A DNA stretch of 64,000 nucleotides from Vibrio sp. CK2-1 (GTDB lineage Bacteria > Pseudomonadota > Gammaproteobacteria > Enterobacterales > Vibrionaceae): NCBI RefSeq assembly GCF_021726515.1, contig NZ_JAKKCJ010000001.1, positions 124,001 through 188,000 of the forward strand. The letters are read 5' to 3'. Position 1 is the first letter of the stretch; the number at the start of each line of letters is the position of its first letter. This document shows positions 33,922-44,600 of the stretch, in pieces. A model generated the notes under the pieces. The model was not told the origin of the DNA and searched no databases. It saw only the letters and a program-made list of their open reading frames with translations. The position numbers and the translations under genes were made by a program.

Positions 33922-34533
33922 TTAAAGACTAATGTTTTCTAAGGTGGCAATCAGGTTTTTAGCCACTTGGCCTAAGGTTTGGCTATTCTTCATCGCTGAG
34001 GTTCGTAGTGCTTGATAGGCTTGCTGTTCATCTAAATGATGCAGTTTCATTAGCAATCCTTTAGCCTGATCGACATATTTTCGGTCTTCTAACTTTTGGT
34101 TTAATTTTTGGATTGCTTGGGTTTGTTTGATCGCATTTAAGCGTACATTTTTGGCATATTGAACCCATCCCAACAGACTTCCTTCCGTCGAGGTAGGTAA
34201 TAATACATAGCTATTTGACCCAACAAGGTAATGAGCATCATCGTGATTAAGTTGTTGAGTTAACAGTAAAAGAGGGATTGATTTTTTATCGGAAAATTCA
34301 ATAACACACACAAGCTCAGCACAAGGCTTTTGCCAAGCCATGATCAAACAAGCATTAGGTTGGTTTTGTACTCGTTCGGGAAGCTGCTTTAAAGAGCAGA
34401 CCGTAATATCTTCAAAATCTTGTGCCAGTTGAGCGCACAATTTTACCTGCTGCTCAGTATGATCACAGCAGATAATCAATGGTGTGTGTTTGGTAATTAA
34501 TAACGATTCAGAATCAAATAAAGATTGAGCCAT
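33922..34533 (-). CDS. nasT: ANTAR-domain antiterminator (NasT-like) with degenerate receiver
   Basis: 203 residues from ATG 34533 (MAQSLFDSESLLITK), behind AAGGAT; an upstream TTG is less likely. The C-terminal ANTAR domain is clear (DRKYVDQAKGLLMKLHHLDEQQAYQALRTSAM). The N-terminal part folds like a response-regulator receiver, but the phospho-Asp position reads LIMAWQKP and the conserved Lys is not evident, so it is probably not phosphorylated. ANTAR proteins bind leader RNA and prevent terminator formation. It is next to nrtA, whose leader contains a terminator. No NasS-type nitrate sensor was found in the locus, and the length differs from Klebsiella NasR. Confidence 0.85.
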   Translation of the reverse strand: MAQSLFDSESLLITKHTPLIICCDHTEQQVKLCAQLAQDFEDITVCSLKQLPERVQNQPNACLIMAWQKPCAELVCVIEFSDKKSIPLLLLTQQLNHDDAHYLVGSNSYVLLPTSTEGSLLGWVQYAKNVRLNAIKQTQAIQKLNQKLEDRKYVDQAKGLLMKLHHLDEQQAYQALRTSAMKNSQTLGQVAKNLIATLENISL

Positions 34534-34632
34534 GACGTTGCATCCTTGCAATAGTCTAAATATCAATCTTTAATACAAAGCAACATACATGCCCATCATA
34601 TAAAAAACCACTTATAAAACAACAAAATAACC

Positions 34633-35508
34633 CTAAAGTGGTAGGTGTGCGTTTTCTTGTAATTCAGCTATTAACTCATCACGTAGGGCAACCACTTCCC
34701 CCACAACAATAAGCGCCGGTGTTAGCCCTTTCAAACTGATAGCCATCATAGGGAGTTCATCTAACGTTGTGATATAAGTTGTTTCTTTGGCACTGCATCC
34801 ATTACCGATAATTGCGACTGGCGTGTTTGAGGCTAAACCAGAAGAAAGTAGACCTTGTTGAATCGAGTTTGCTTGTTCAAGTCCCATATAAAAAACCACA
34901 GTTTGCCCTGAACTCACCAAACCTGACCATGAGTTAAATTCCCCTTCCATAATGCGCCCTGTCACTAAGGTCACACTACGAGAGACACCACGATGAGTCA
35001 GCGGGATTTTTGCAGAAGCGGCGCAACCTATCGCGGCAGTAATACCGGGGATCACATCATATTGAATGCCTTGTGCAATTAAAGCTAAAGCCTCCTCGCC
35101 ACCACGGCCAAAGATAAACGGATCGCCACCTTTTAAGCGAACCACTTGCTTACCTTGCTCGGCTTGTTCAATCAAAATCTGGTTAATTTCTTCTTGCTTC
35201 AAACTCGGTTGACCACAGCGTTTACCGACATAAATTTGCTCACAATGCTCTGGGATCAAATCTAAAATTTCATGACCAACTAAACGGTCAAACACTACCA
35301 CATCGGCTTTTTGAATCGCTTGATACGCTTTGATAGTCAACAGCTCAGGATCGTTTGGCCCCGCACCTACCAAAAGTACCTTGCCCTTTTTATTTGCCCC
35401 CGATGGTTGAGCTTTTTTCATTGTTAAATGGTGAATACCTTGCGGTGGTTTAAATCCTTCGACAGCGCGGTTTACCTGACGACTATGCTTTATAATTTGA
35501 TTGTTCAT
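34633..35508 (-). CDS. cobA: Uroporphyrinogen-III C-methyltransferase
   Basis: 291 residues. After a 40-residue extension it has the SUMT signatures: KVLLVGAGPNDPELLTIKAYQ, VVFDRLVG, YVGKRCGQPS, VVRLKGGDPFIFGRGGEEA and PGITAAIGCAASAKIPLTHRG. It makes precorrin-2, the precursor of siroheme, the cofactor NirB needs. It lies 28 bp after nasA in the same direction, so nitrate reductase and cofactor supply are co-expressed. Confidence 0.95.
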   Translation of the reverse strand: MNNQIIKHSRQVNRAVEGFKPPQGIHHLTMKKAQPSGANKKGKVLLVGAGPNDPELLTIKAYQAIQKADVVVFDRLVGHEILDLIPEHCEQIYVGKRCGQPSLKQEEINQILIEQAEQGKQVVRLKGGDPFIFGRGGEEALALIAQGIQYDVIPGITAAIGCAASAKIPLTHRGVSRSVTLVTGRIMEGEFNSWSGLVSSGQTVVFYMGLEQANSIQQGLLSSGLASNTPVAIIGNGCSAKETTYITTLDELPMMAISLKGLTPALIVVGEVVALRDELIAELQENAHLPL

Positions 35509-35536
35509 CGTACACTTCCTTGTGTCATTCTAGGGG

Positions 35537-38302
35537 TTATTGGGTTATCGAGACCACATCAATCGATTGAGATAAGTAGCCTTTGACTTCTGGAAGACAA
35601 GAGCCGCAGTTTTTGCCACAACTTAATATGTTTTGCAGCTCTCTTAAACCCATATTCGGTGCTTGCTCTAGCTGATCGAGAATGTCTTGCTCGGTCACTC
35701 GGAAACAGCTACACACCAATTTACTCACTTGTCCGCCTTTGGCGCTGAGTACAGATAACAAGCCACCTAGATTAAATTTTTCGCGAATAAAAGGTTGCAG
35801 TGATTCAGCTTGCAATTCGATCGGCTGGCTTGAGATCATCACCATGCCAATCACCGTTTTAGATACCAAGATCACGACTAGCCATGAATCTTGTTGGTCT
35901 AACACTAAGTACTGACTATTGGGGTATTGTTGTTGAACTAGGCGCTGAATGTCCGACTTGGTGATCGCGTGAGTATCAGCAAATCGCCATACCCCTTGCT
36001 GATACAAAGCATTAGAACGCGTTTGGTTAAAGTCGACATGTTGCAAACTTTTATAAGGCCAATGGGTTTGTGATTGCTCGCCATCACTCAAATCCAACCC
36101 GATTGATAAGCCATAATGACTGACTGGCAAGGCGGTAATACTCACCCGTTGAGATTTAAACGCAGGCTGTCCTGAATGAGGATCAGATAGGCTCGCTAAA
36201 CTTGCATTGACTTGACTTTGTCCACCAAACTTTCCTGCCCAATGCATCGACATAAAGGCTTGATTTTGGGTTAAGCCTGCATCAACGGCTAAACGAGCGA
36301 TTAAGCTCTTTTCACCAATCACGCCATTTTCATTATCCGTTGCATTGTTAGCAGAACGGTTGGGGTTTTGGATCTGAACCAGTGCGCCCGTTTGCAATTG
36401 AGCTTGCTCTGCGGCTATCGGATTGAGATAAAGCGTCGGCTCCACTTCACTGGCAGCCAGATGACTGATGTGTCCGGTACGAGTCATGGTATGCCATTGA
36501 TCACGTTGACGACCGCTATTCATCCACCATGTATTTTCACTGTGATGAGCGATGTTGATCTTATCAGCAAGCACCAAGTTCGCTTTGCCATTGGGCGTTG
36601 GGAAAAACAACTCTTGGCTCTGCTTATCTTGCAATACAGGCTGACCATTTAAAGGCCAAGCTTGTGGTTGCCAATTGGCATATTCTTCATCACTCAGTTG
36701 GCTCAAGCTGGATAAATCGAATTTAAAAGGGCTGTCTCGGTTGATACCAGACAATGCCGCATATTCCCGAAACACATCCGCCGCAGATTCAAACTCAAAT
36801 CCCGGTGTCACGCTATCCTTTTCGAAAAAGCCAAGCTTTTGGCATAAGACTTTACCCACTTCAGATAACATCCACCAATCGGGTTTTGCCTCTCCCGGCG
36901 GTGTGGCAAATTGTCGTTGTCTGGTTAAGCAACGCTCTGAGTTAGTGACCATGCCTTGCTTTTCTCCCCAACCGGCGGCGGGTAAAAGGACATCGGCAAA
37001 TGTAGCGGTGTCAGTATGAGAGGTAATATCGGATACCACGACATAGTCACATACTTCTAACGCGCGTCTGACTTGCTCTGAGTTCGGCATAGAAACGGCT
37101 GGATTGGTTGCAATGATCCATAAGAATTTGATCTCGCCTTGCTCAACCGCATTAAACAAATCGATGGCTTTTAGGCCGGGATCGGTCGCAATATTCGGCG
37201 CTTGCCAAAATTGTTCAACTTGCTGAATCGATTCCTGATCAAAACCACGGTGTACAGCCAATTGATTAGCGAGTCCACCGACTTCACGACCACCCATTGC
37301 ATTAGGTTGTCCCGTAATTGAAAATGGCCCACTGCCTTGCGTGCCAATTTTCCCCGTCACTAAATGCGCATTAATGATGCAGTTAGCTTTGTCAGTACCT
37401 GATTCTGATTGATTCACCCCTTGGCAAAAGAGCGTCATCGCAGTTGGTGATTGGGCAAACCATTGATAGAAGGTTTTAACAAATACCGGGTCTAGTTTAA
37501 GTTGCTGACTAATCGCATCAATCGAATGAGTTTGCTCGGATAAAGAGGCTTTAAGTTCATCATATCCGTTCACGTATTGGTCGATAAATGATTCTTGAGT
37601 TGCAGAATTTTTAACAAGGTAATGCAAAAGCCCATTAAATAACGGCACATCTCCGTCATTTTCAATTTGTAAGTGTAAGTCGGCTTGCTCTGCGGTAATG
37701 GTTTTTCGTGGATCGATCACCACTAGTTTCACATTTGGATTGGCTTCTCTGGCTTGTTGGATCCGACGAAATAAAATCGGATGCGTCCACGCAGTATTGG
37801 CTCCAACAATCACAATGAGATCAGTATGATCAAGATCTTCATAACTGACAGGCACGATATCTTCCCCAAAAGCGCGAACGTGAGCGGCCACCGCTGAAGA
37901 CATGCATAAACGTGAGTTGGTATCGATATTGGCGCTTCCAACAAAGCCTTTCATCAGCTTATTGGCAACATAGTAGTCTTCAGTTAATAGCTGACCGGAG
38001 ACATACATACCGACAGCTTGAGGGCCATATTGTTCGATGGTGCGATGCAATTTATCGGCAATGTTTTCAATCGCATTTGACCATTCAATCTGCTCGCCTT
38101 TTATTCTTGGGTAGAGTAAGCGAGATGGCATGTCCAAACTTTCTGCCAATGCCGAGCCTTTAACACACAAAGCGCCTTTATTAGCAGGGTGTGCTTGGTC
38201 GCCTACAATCTGGTTTTTATGATTAATTTCTACGCCACAACCCACGCCACAATACGGACAAGCTGATTTAATGCATTCCTTTGCCATACTTTTCTTTACC
38301 AT
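35537..38302 (-). CDS. nasA: Assimilatory nitrate reductase catalytic subunit
   Basis: 921 residues from ATG 38302. N-terminal [4Fe-4S] ligands CPYCGVGCGVEI and GALCVKG, then the large molybdopterin-guanine-dinucleotide domain (QLLTEDYYVANKLMKGFVGSANIDTNSRLCMSSA, CQGVNQSESGTDKANCIINAHL). The C terminus carries a BFD-like [2Fe-2S] domain (LVCSCFRVTEQDILDQLE ... ILSCGKNCGSC), as in Klebsiella NasA. It reduces nitrate to nitrite in the cytoplasm. A separate NADH-dehydrogenase small subunit (NasB) is not in this locus. Transcribed first, with a sigma-54 promoter and a leader terminator upstream. Confidence 0.96.
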   Translation of the reverse strand: MVKKSMAKECIKSACPYCGVGCGVEINHKNQIVGDQAHPANKGALCVKGSALAESLDMPSRLLYPRIKGEQIEWSNAIENIADKLHRTIEQYGPQAVGMYVSGQLLTEDYYVANKLMKGFVGSANIDTNSRLCMSSAVAAHVRAFGEDIVPVSYEDLDHTDLIVIVGANTAWTHPILFRRIQQAREANPNVKLVVIDPRKTITAEQADLHLQIENDGDVPLFNGLLHYLVKNSATQESFIDQYVNGYDELKASLSEQTHSIDAISQQLKLDPVFVKTFYQWFAQSPTAMTLFCQGVNQSESGTDKANCIINAHLVTGKIGTQGSGPFSITGQPNAMGGREVGGLANQLAVHRGFDQESIQQVEQFWQAPNIATDPGLKAIDLFNAVEQGEIKFLWIIATNPAVSMPNSEQVRRALEVCDYVVVSDITSHTDTATFADVLLPAAGWGEKQGMVTNSERCLTRQRQFATPPGEAKPDWWMLSEVGKVLCQKLGFFEKDSVTPGFEFESAADVFREYAALSGINRDSPFKFDLSSLSQLSDEEYANWQPQAWPLNGQPVLQDKQSQELFFPTPNGKANLVLADKINIAHHSENTWWMNSGRQRDQWHTMTRTGHISHLAASEVEPTLYLNPIAAEQAQLQTGALVQIQNPNRSANNATDNENGVIGEKSLIARLAVDAGLTQNQAFMSMHWAGKFGGQSQVNASLASLSDPHSGQPAFKSQRVSITALPVSHYGLSIGLDLSDGEQSQTHWPYKSLQHVDFNQTRSNALYQQGVWRFADTHAITKSDIQRLVQQQYPNSQYLVLDQQDSWLVVILVSKTVIGMVMISSQPIELQAESLQPFIREKFNLGGLLSVLSAKGGQVSKLVCSCFRVTEQDILDQLEQAPNMGLRELQNILSCGKNCGSCLPEVKGYLSQSIDVVSITQ

Positions 38303-38340
38303 AATAGGGCCTCTCGTCCAGAACCCCTGAAACCACTCAG

Positions 38341-38407
38341 ATACAAAACGAAAGACGCCTCTTAGATCGTCATCACCAAAGTGAATCCAAATCTAAGAGG
38401 CGTCTTT
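38341..38407 (-). terminator. Leader terminator (attenuator) upstream of nasA
   Basis: 17-bp perfect arms (38391-38407 and 38351-38367) with a 23-nt loop; on the minus strand the stem is followed by CGTTTTGT. It lies between the sigma-54 promoter and the nasA ATG, so it can only act on the nasA leader. Two further small stems with CCTG/CAGG and TCAG/CTGA arms precede it and could be the ANTAR target. Confidence 0.75.
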
Positions 38408-38462
38408 GCCTGTTGCGAATCAGGTTTTCTGAATATCAAATGTTATTCATTGATTATAGAGA

Positions 38463-38479
38463 TGCGAATATCATGCCAA
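38463..38479 (-). promoter_or_regulatory. Sigma-54 promoter of nasA
   Basis: Minus strand TTGGCAT-GATAT-TCGCA has GG (38477-38476) and GC (38465-38464) exactly 10 nt apart. Transcription would start near 38452, giving a 150-nt leader that contains the attenuator. Confidence 0.75.
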
Positions 38480-38550
38480 ATCAGAAGTAACTCTTAACTG
38501 GTTGTTTTAAATTAAAAATCTAATTAACTAGCAAATATTATTTTGATTCT

Positions 38551-38557
38551 TGCACCA
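38551..38557. promoter_or_regulatory. TGCACCA half-site upstream of nasA
   Basis: TGCACCA at about 75-90 bp upstream of the sigma-54 promoter, the same heptamer as at 20286, 20306 and (as TGGTGCA) 33874. NtrC-like enhancer is the probable function. Confidence 0.45.
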
Positions 38558-38575
38558 TTACTGTTCATTAAAAGT

Positions 38576-38612
38576 AAAAAATACCCCAAAGAAGGTAACT
38601 TCAATGAGGTAT
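38576..38612 (-). terminator. Intrinsic terminator of the giant adhesin gene
   Basis: On the minus strand ATACCTCA pairs with TGGGGTAT with inner GAAG/CTTC, followed by TTTTTACTTTT. It lies 17 bp after the adhesin stop codon. Confidence 0.85.
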
Positions 38613-38628
38613 CGCTTGATCTTAATGA

Positions 38629-41600
38629 TTAACTATTATGCTCACTCATAAAGGCATTATGTTGAGCATACAAACTTGACACAATGTCACTGGAACTCGC
38701 CCCATTCTCAAGGCCAAGACTTTGGGTACTGACATTGTCCAGTACTATCACTTGCTCGCCGCCTTTATCACTATTGACGGTTAAGTTAATTTTTCCTTCT
38801 TTTTCTGAAGCGGTAATGCCCTCAAGAATTTGTTCCATTTGGGCTCTCGATGCATCATTATTCGAGAATAAATCACGAACATCTAGCTTATCTAGGCTTA
38901 ACTCAAAGTCTTTGATGACATCGACACTTGGTGTGGTTTGAGTACCAATATCTTGTGAGCGCCACACGAAAGTATCTGCTGCGCCATCACCGGTACCATT
39001 ACGCTCTCCACCCCATAGTTCATCGTTACCTGCACCCCCGATAAGAATATCGGAGCCACCTGCTCCCACTAGAATGTCATTACCTAAGCCGCCGATTAAT
39101 GTGTCATGGCCTTCGGTGCCGATTAGCGTTTCATCGCTATCATCACCGACCACCACCGAGTGTTCAATTGCATTGTTAGCTTGCAGTACATCTTGCCCGT
39201 CTGGCTCAATGGTGACATTCACAGCAATTGACGGAGATTCTGAAATCAACTCATCATTTTCAGTATCTTGAGAAGCCGCTTCTACGGTTAAGTTATGTTG
39301 CCCTTCCTCTAAGTCTGATAGATAAGCATTACTTAAATCTTGCGAAGCAATGATCCAGGAGCCGTCATCTTGTTGCTCACCCAACGCTTGGCCTGATACA
39401 TCAACGACTTTTCCTGAGTCTAGGTTATTAATTTTGATAAATTCCGCTTCAAAGGCTTGAACATGTTCACTTAACAAACCTAGTAGTGGAATCAAGGCTA
39501 ATTGCGCGGCAGTTGAGGAGACATTTGGCATCACCATTCGTGAACTAGCAAAGCTTGCCATCACGGCCGCCGCAGGAGCAACGGAGACGCTGATATCATC
39601 AGAATCGGTTAATTCACCGCCAGTTCCCGAATTGCCATTATCACTGGTGGTCATAGTGATCGTGGCATTACCTTCTGTTTCAGGTAGATAGTCAATACCA
39701 CCGCTTAATAACTCATTAATTGCCTCTAATGAGCCGGTAAGAACAAGGTCCTTAGAACCATTCCCATCAATCGTGACACTGCCAGAATATTCATCAGGAA
39801 CCGATAATAAAGCGTTATTTGTCGCCAAGGTTACCGTCATCTGACCGCCTTCTGGCGCATCTACATCAGAAATAGCAAGCCCTTCAATTAATATTGATTG
39901 CCCCGCAATCGCACCTGTTATTTCTGTTGGTACGGTATTTTCAGGCGTATCATTAACTGGCGTAACATTAACAGTGATCGTTGCTTGTTCACTTAATGGA
40001 TCTTCAGCTACGACACCATTATCCACCGCGCGAATATCAAGTTCGAGCAAACCATCCCAGTTATTACTATTAGCATCACCGGGATTGAAAATTAGACTAT
40101 CTAACTCTCCAGATTCGGTAATAATTGTCCAAGTTCCATCGCCATTATCGTTAATCGTACCCGTCACTCCATCTGGAAATGAAAAACTTGCGCCCATTCC
40201 AACCGGAACATTACTAATAATAATTTGGATGTTTTCTGGGCCATTTTCAACAATAATGGCTGAACTTTTACCCGCACCTTCACTCGAAGAATCGTAGGAG
40301 TTTGTATTATCCACCGTTGAAATACCCAGCTCTAATACGATGTCGCCATTTTCGGTACCTGATGCTGATGTCACAACTTGAGTATCAATTTCATCGGCAA
40401 CCGGCAATATTTCCACTACGATACTTTTTTCAATCGCAACGATTTCATCCAAAGAGGCTTCTTTGGTATAAATAACGAAACCGACTTCAATTGTCCCGCT
40501 GAAATTTTTGGGTGGCACAAGCGTTAAGTTATCAAGACTATACTCTTGCTTACCCGTGGCATCAGTAATTGTCCAGGTACCATCACCATTGTTGACAGCA
40601 CCATTAACAACAAATCCTTCTGGAATCCCCGTTAAGATAATGGAAACAATCTCTTCTGACCCATCGATATCTTGTAAGGTGACAGATCCTGCAGCAAGAG
40701 AAATACCTCCCGGAGTATCTTCGTACCCTTGGATAATATCGCCCCCCGTACTCGATTCCACTAACACATCATCATTCACCGCGACAATATCAATGCTCAC
40801 GGTCGCTTCATCGGTGGTTCTAGTATCGCTTTCCGTTCTATCACCATCGAGATCAAAGGTCGCGGTATCAGTAATGACACCACTAACGGTGAAGTCAACT
40901 TGACCACTAAAATCTTCTGCTGGAACAAATTGCACACTGGATAAATCTTCAGGGGAAAGAGTTAACTCACTGACTAAATTTCCTTCTGCATCAATTAAGT
41001 AGCCCATTGATGGATCAACTTGGATTGTCATTGATACAACCGTTTCTAGCCCTTCCTCTTCCGTATTTCTCGTATCACCAAAGCTCACACTAGAGAAATC
41101 TAAAATGATAGTGGCATCTTCATAAGCAATATCTTGATAAGTAGTTTCCGTTTCACTAGATTCACTGATCGGTTGTTTATTTTCATCCAGACCTTGGCTC
41201 TCAACCACACCGATATCTAGGCTTACCCCAGTATCAGCAACAGGAGAAACATTCACGGTAATAGTTTGAGTCGCTTCTTCTACATCACCACTTTCGGTAT
41301 CAGTACTGACGTATTTAATCTCGAATTGAAAGTCCCCTGCATAATCTGCAGGTGGAACCAAACCAAGGCCACTTAAGTTCACCGTACCATCAGGGTTCAA
41401 AGTAGCTTCATAGACATATTGGCCAGTTTCATTATCAAACTCAGCCCCAGTAATTGTTGCGCCAGCTGGTAACTGGTTACCATCAATAACCACCGTCAGC
41501 ACATCATTAGGTATTTCGCTTTCTCCATCACCATTTTGATCATCAGTAGATACAGAAACAGCGTTATTATTGACTATCTGAGAACCTAGGTTAATACCTT

Positions 41601-44600
41601 GATCTTCAGACCCCGTTACAACGGTATCTTCCACATTGATTTCTGCGGCAAGATCGGGTGAATCATTGGTATTAGCAGAGAAGTCTATCGAAATCGAGCC
41701 TTCAACTTGAGTACTGACACTCTCATCTCCATCATCACTTTCATCTTTGACTTTTGCGACCACTTTTATGTCAACGGTATCGGTAAAGCCGGGAGGTGCT
41801 TGAATTTGAACCTGGTGAATATTAAGTACAGTCCAGCTACCATCACCATTATTTAAAGCCCCAAACACCACAAACCCTTGGCCTTCAGGTAGGCTAATAT
41901 CTGAAAAATCAAGGATATATTTGGTTAGGATTTCATTACTAGAAAAGTCATTTTCCGCAAACATCACTAACCCGATACCGTCAGGGCCATTACTTAAATC
42001 GACGATACCATTTTCATCACATGAGACTGTGCCTAGGTCATCAATGATCCCGTCATTATCATTATCCTCACCGCTACTGATAACGATTTTCCCGGCTCCA
42101 ATTTCTGATGTATATGGATCATTTTCACCCACATCTTCCACCACAGCTTCTACATCGACAACCAATGTCCCGACTATATCCTCTTTAATTGCAGGTGCTT
42201 CTGGGTCTGTTTCATCAGCATCATCTTGCTGAACAGTAATGTTGGTAGTGAGCTCAAAATCTTTATCTGAATTCTGTGGCATAGAAATTTTTAATTCAGC
42301 GCCATTATCTAATTGATCCAGATAAGCATCTAAATTCAATGAACCTTCTGAATCAAAGAATAATTGAGTTTGAGCGCCACCAGCTTCAACGATATAAATC
42401 GAGTAGCCATCAGTGTCGGCTCCATCAGGGAGAATAAGCGTGAATGACGTTACATACTCTTGTGGATCAGGGAACGTTGGCTTCCAATTTAAAGTCACTA
42501 ACTGGTCTTCGAATCCATTAGATTCCGATGTGTAGGTGTCGCCTAAATCAATGACTGGCTCCACATGGATAACAATGTCTTTTTCATAAACAGCACTATC
42601 GCCATCGGCTTCAGTCACAACTATAGAGGCAGTTAACTCGATATCTTCGGTGCTATTTAATGGCGGCTCTACTTGAATATTATTCAGACTATCCAGTTCT
42701 ATTTGATAAATAGGTTGACCATTTTCATCCTGACCAACATAAGTTAACTCAAGCGCTTCACCGTTACTCATAACGATTAAGCCTTCCGGAATACCCGAAA
42801 TTATCACTGAAAGTGTTTCTGAGTCATCACCATCTAAGGCATCAATGCTTTCACCTGAAATGATGTCAAAATCAAACGTCGCGACACCATCTTCTGGAAT
42901 GGTAATTTCAACCCCATCGCTGGTTTGATCATCAGGGTTGAGATTAATTGGTGTCCAGCCACTCCCATCATTAATACTAATAATCGGTTCATCCGCCACA
43001 CCAGCGACTGAAATACTGATATCTTTGCTAGTGGTGATATATTCATCATTATCGGTTGCAATCGTCGTACCTTCAAAGGTTGTGGTATCTCTCACGATTC
43101 CTTCAACGGTTAGAGTGAAATCACCACTACTTTCAGGGGCAGGTAGGAATTCTAATTGTGCTAATTCACTATATAAAATTTCGTAGCTTCCATCGGCTTC
43201 CAATGAAACGGCTTCACCATTTAGTAATAATTGAGCGCCTGTCGGAAGGTCACTGATACGTACGTATAAGGTTTCAGAACCGTCGGCAGCATCGGAAGGA
43301 TGGTTTAAAGTAATATGATCAGCTAGGTTAATGGCTACGTCTTCATCAGATTCAACTCGAGTCACTTGTAGAGTTAAGTCTTCATCGGCATCGGGCTGAA
43401 CACGCACAATAATTTCTTTTTGCACAGAATCAGCAGTTTGCTTACCATCAACATAAGAGCCTTGTTCTTCACTTTGCGCCCAGGCATTGATATGGATATC
43501 ACCACTGAAATCTTTATCAGGAGTCACGGCTAGCGAGTCAACATTGTTAGCCAAAATACGATAAGCCGTGGAACCATCTTCAAGGGTAATTTGTTCTAGA
43601 CCTGTACCTTTGAGCGTGCCTGAAGACCCTTCTGCAATCTGTACAATGTAATATAGGCTTTCAGAGTCATCTTCATCGTTCAAATCGGCCAATAAACCAT
43701 CAATAGCAATCGCATTATCTTCCGTTCCGATATATTCGGTGACCGTTGCTTCATTCCAGACAGGGATATCAGCAATACCATCAACAGAGATGGTGAGCTC
43801 ACCTGTGATAGCTTGATCATCAAGGCCGTCTCGAGAAATGATGGCATCAACAGTAAAGGTAATACCATCTGTTGAATAATCTTTATTCGGCACAAAGGTC
43901 ATACCTGAAATGGAAACAATATTATCTACGGTAGAAATTGCACCACTTGGAATCGTCACTTTCCCATCAGTAATGGGTAGAGCCATCCCATCATAATAGA
44001 AAGCACCTTCGGTACCAGCCGGCACTGTAATTGTTAAGGAGTCGGCAACTAACGTCTCGTTTTTATCAACGTCACCTAAATCAATTTCTAATGAAATTTC
44101 AATACCATCAGTTAAATGCGGAGTGCCTTCGGTATTATCAAAACCATCTAACGTTTGACCATCTTCTTCCTGACCGTTAGTGGTATTAGGGAAAATAAAG
44201 ATTGGGTCTTGGTCTCGTAGCTCTAAAGAAATCACGGACGAATCTTCATCTTGATCGCTATCGACTACCCGAACGTCAACATCAACAGCCAAATCTTCAT
44301 TTTCATTGTCTAAATTTTCATCTGCGACAAAAGTCAGTTTGCCATCTTCATCGACCGTCAATGTACCTAATAGCTGACCAGTTCCGCCATCCGCAACCGA
44401 TTCATCATAAATAGGAATATTAGTAAATGGTGCTTCGTGCTCTACTTCTTGAGGTTCTCCGATATCATTGCCATTTTCATCAATCGTAGTAATAAAGGTA
44501 AGATAAATTTCGGCAATATCATCCGCCCCTTCCGCCGCTTGAGTCATAAAGGCGGAACCACCAGAGCCTTCTGTTATAGAAACAGCGATATCTTTAATAT

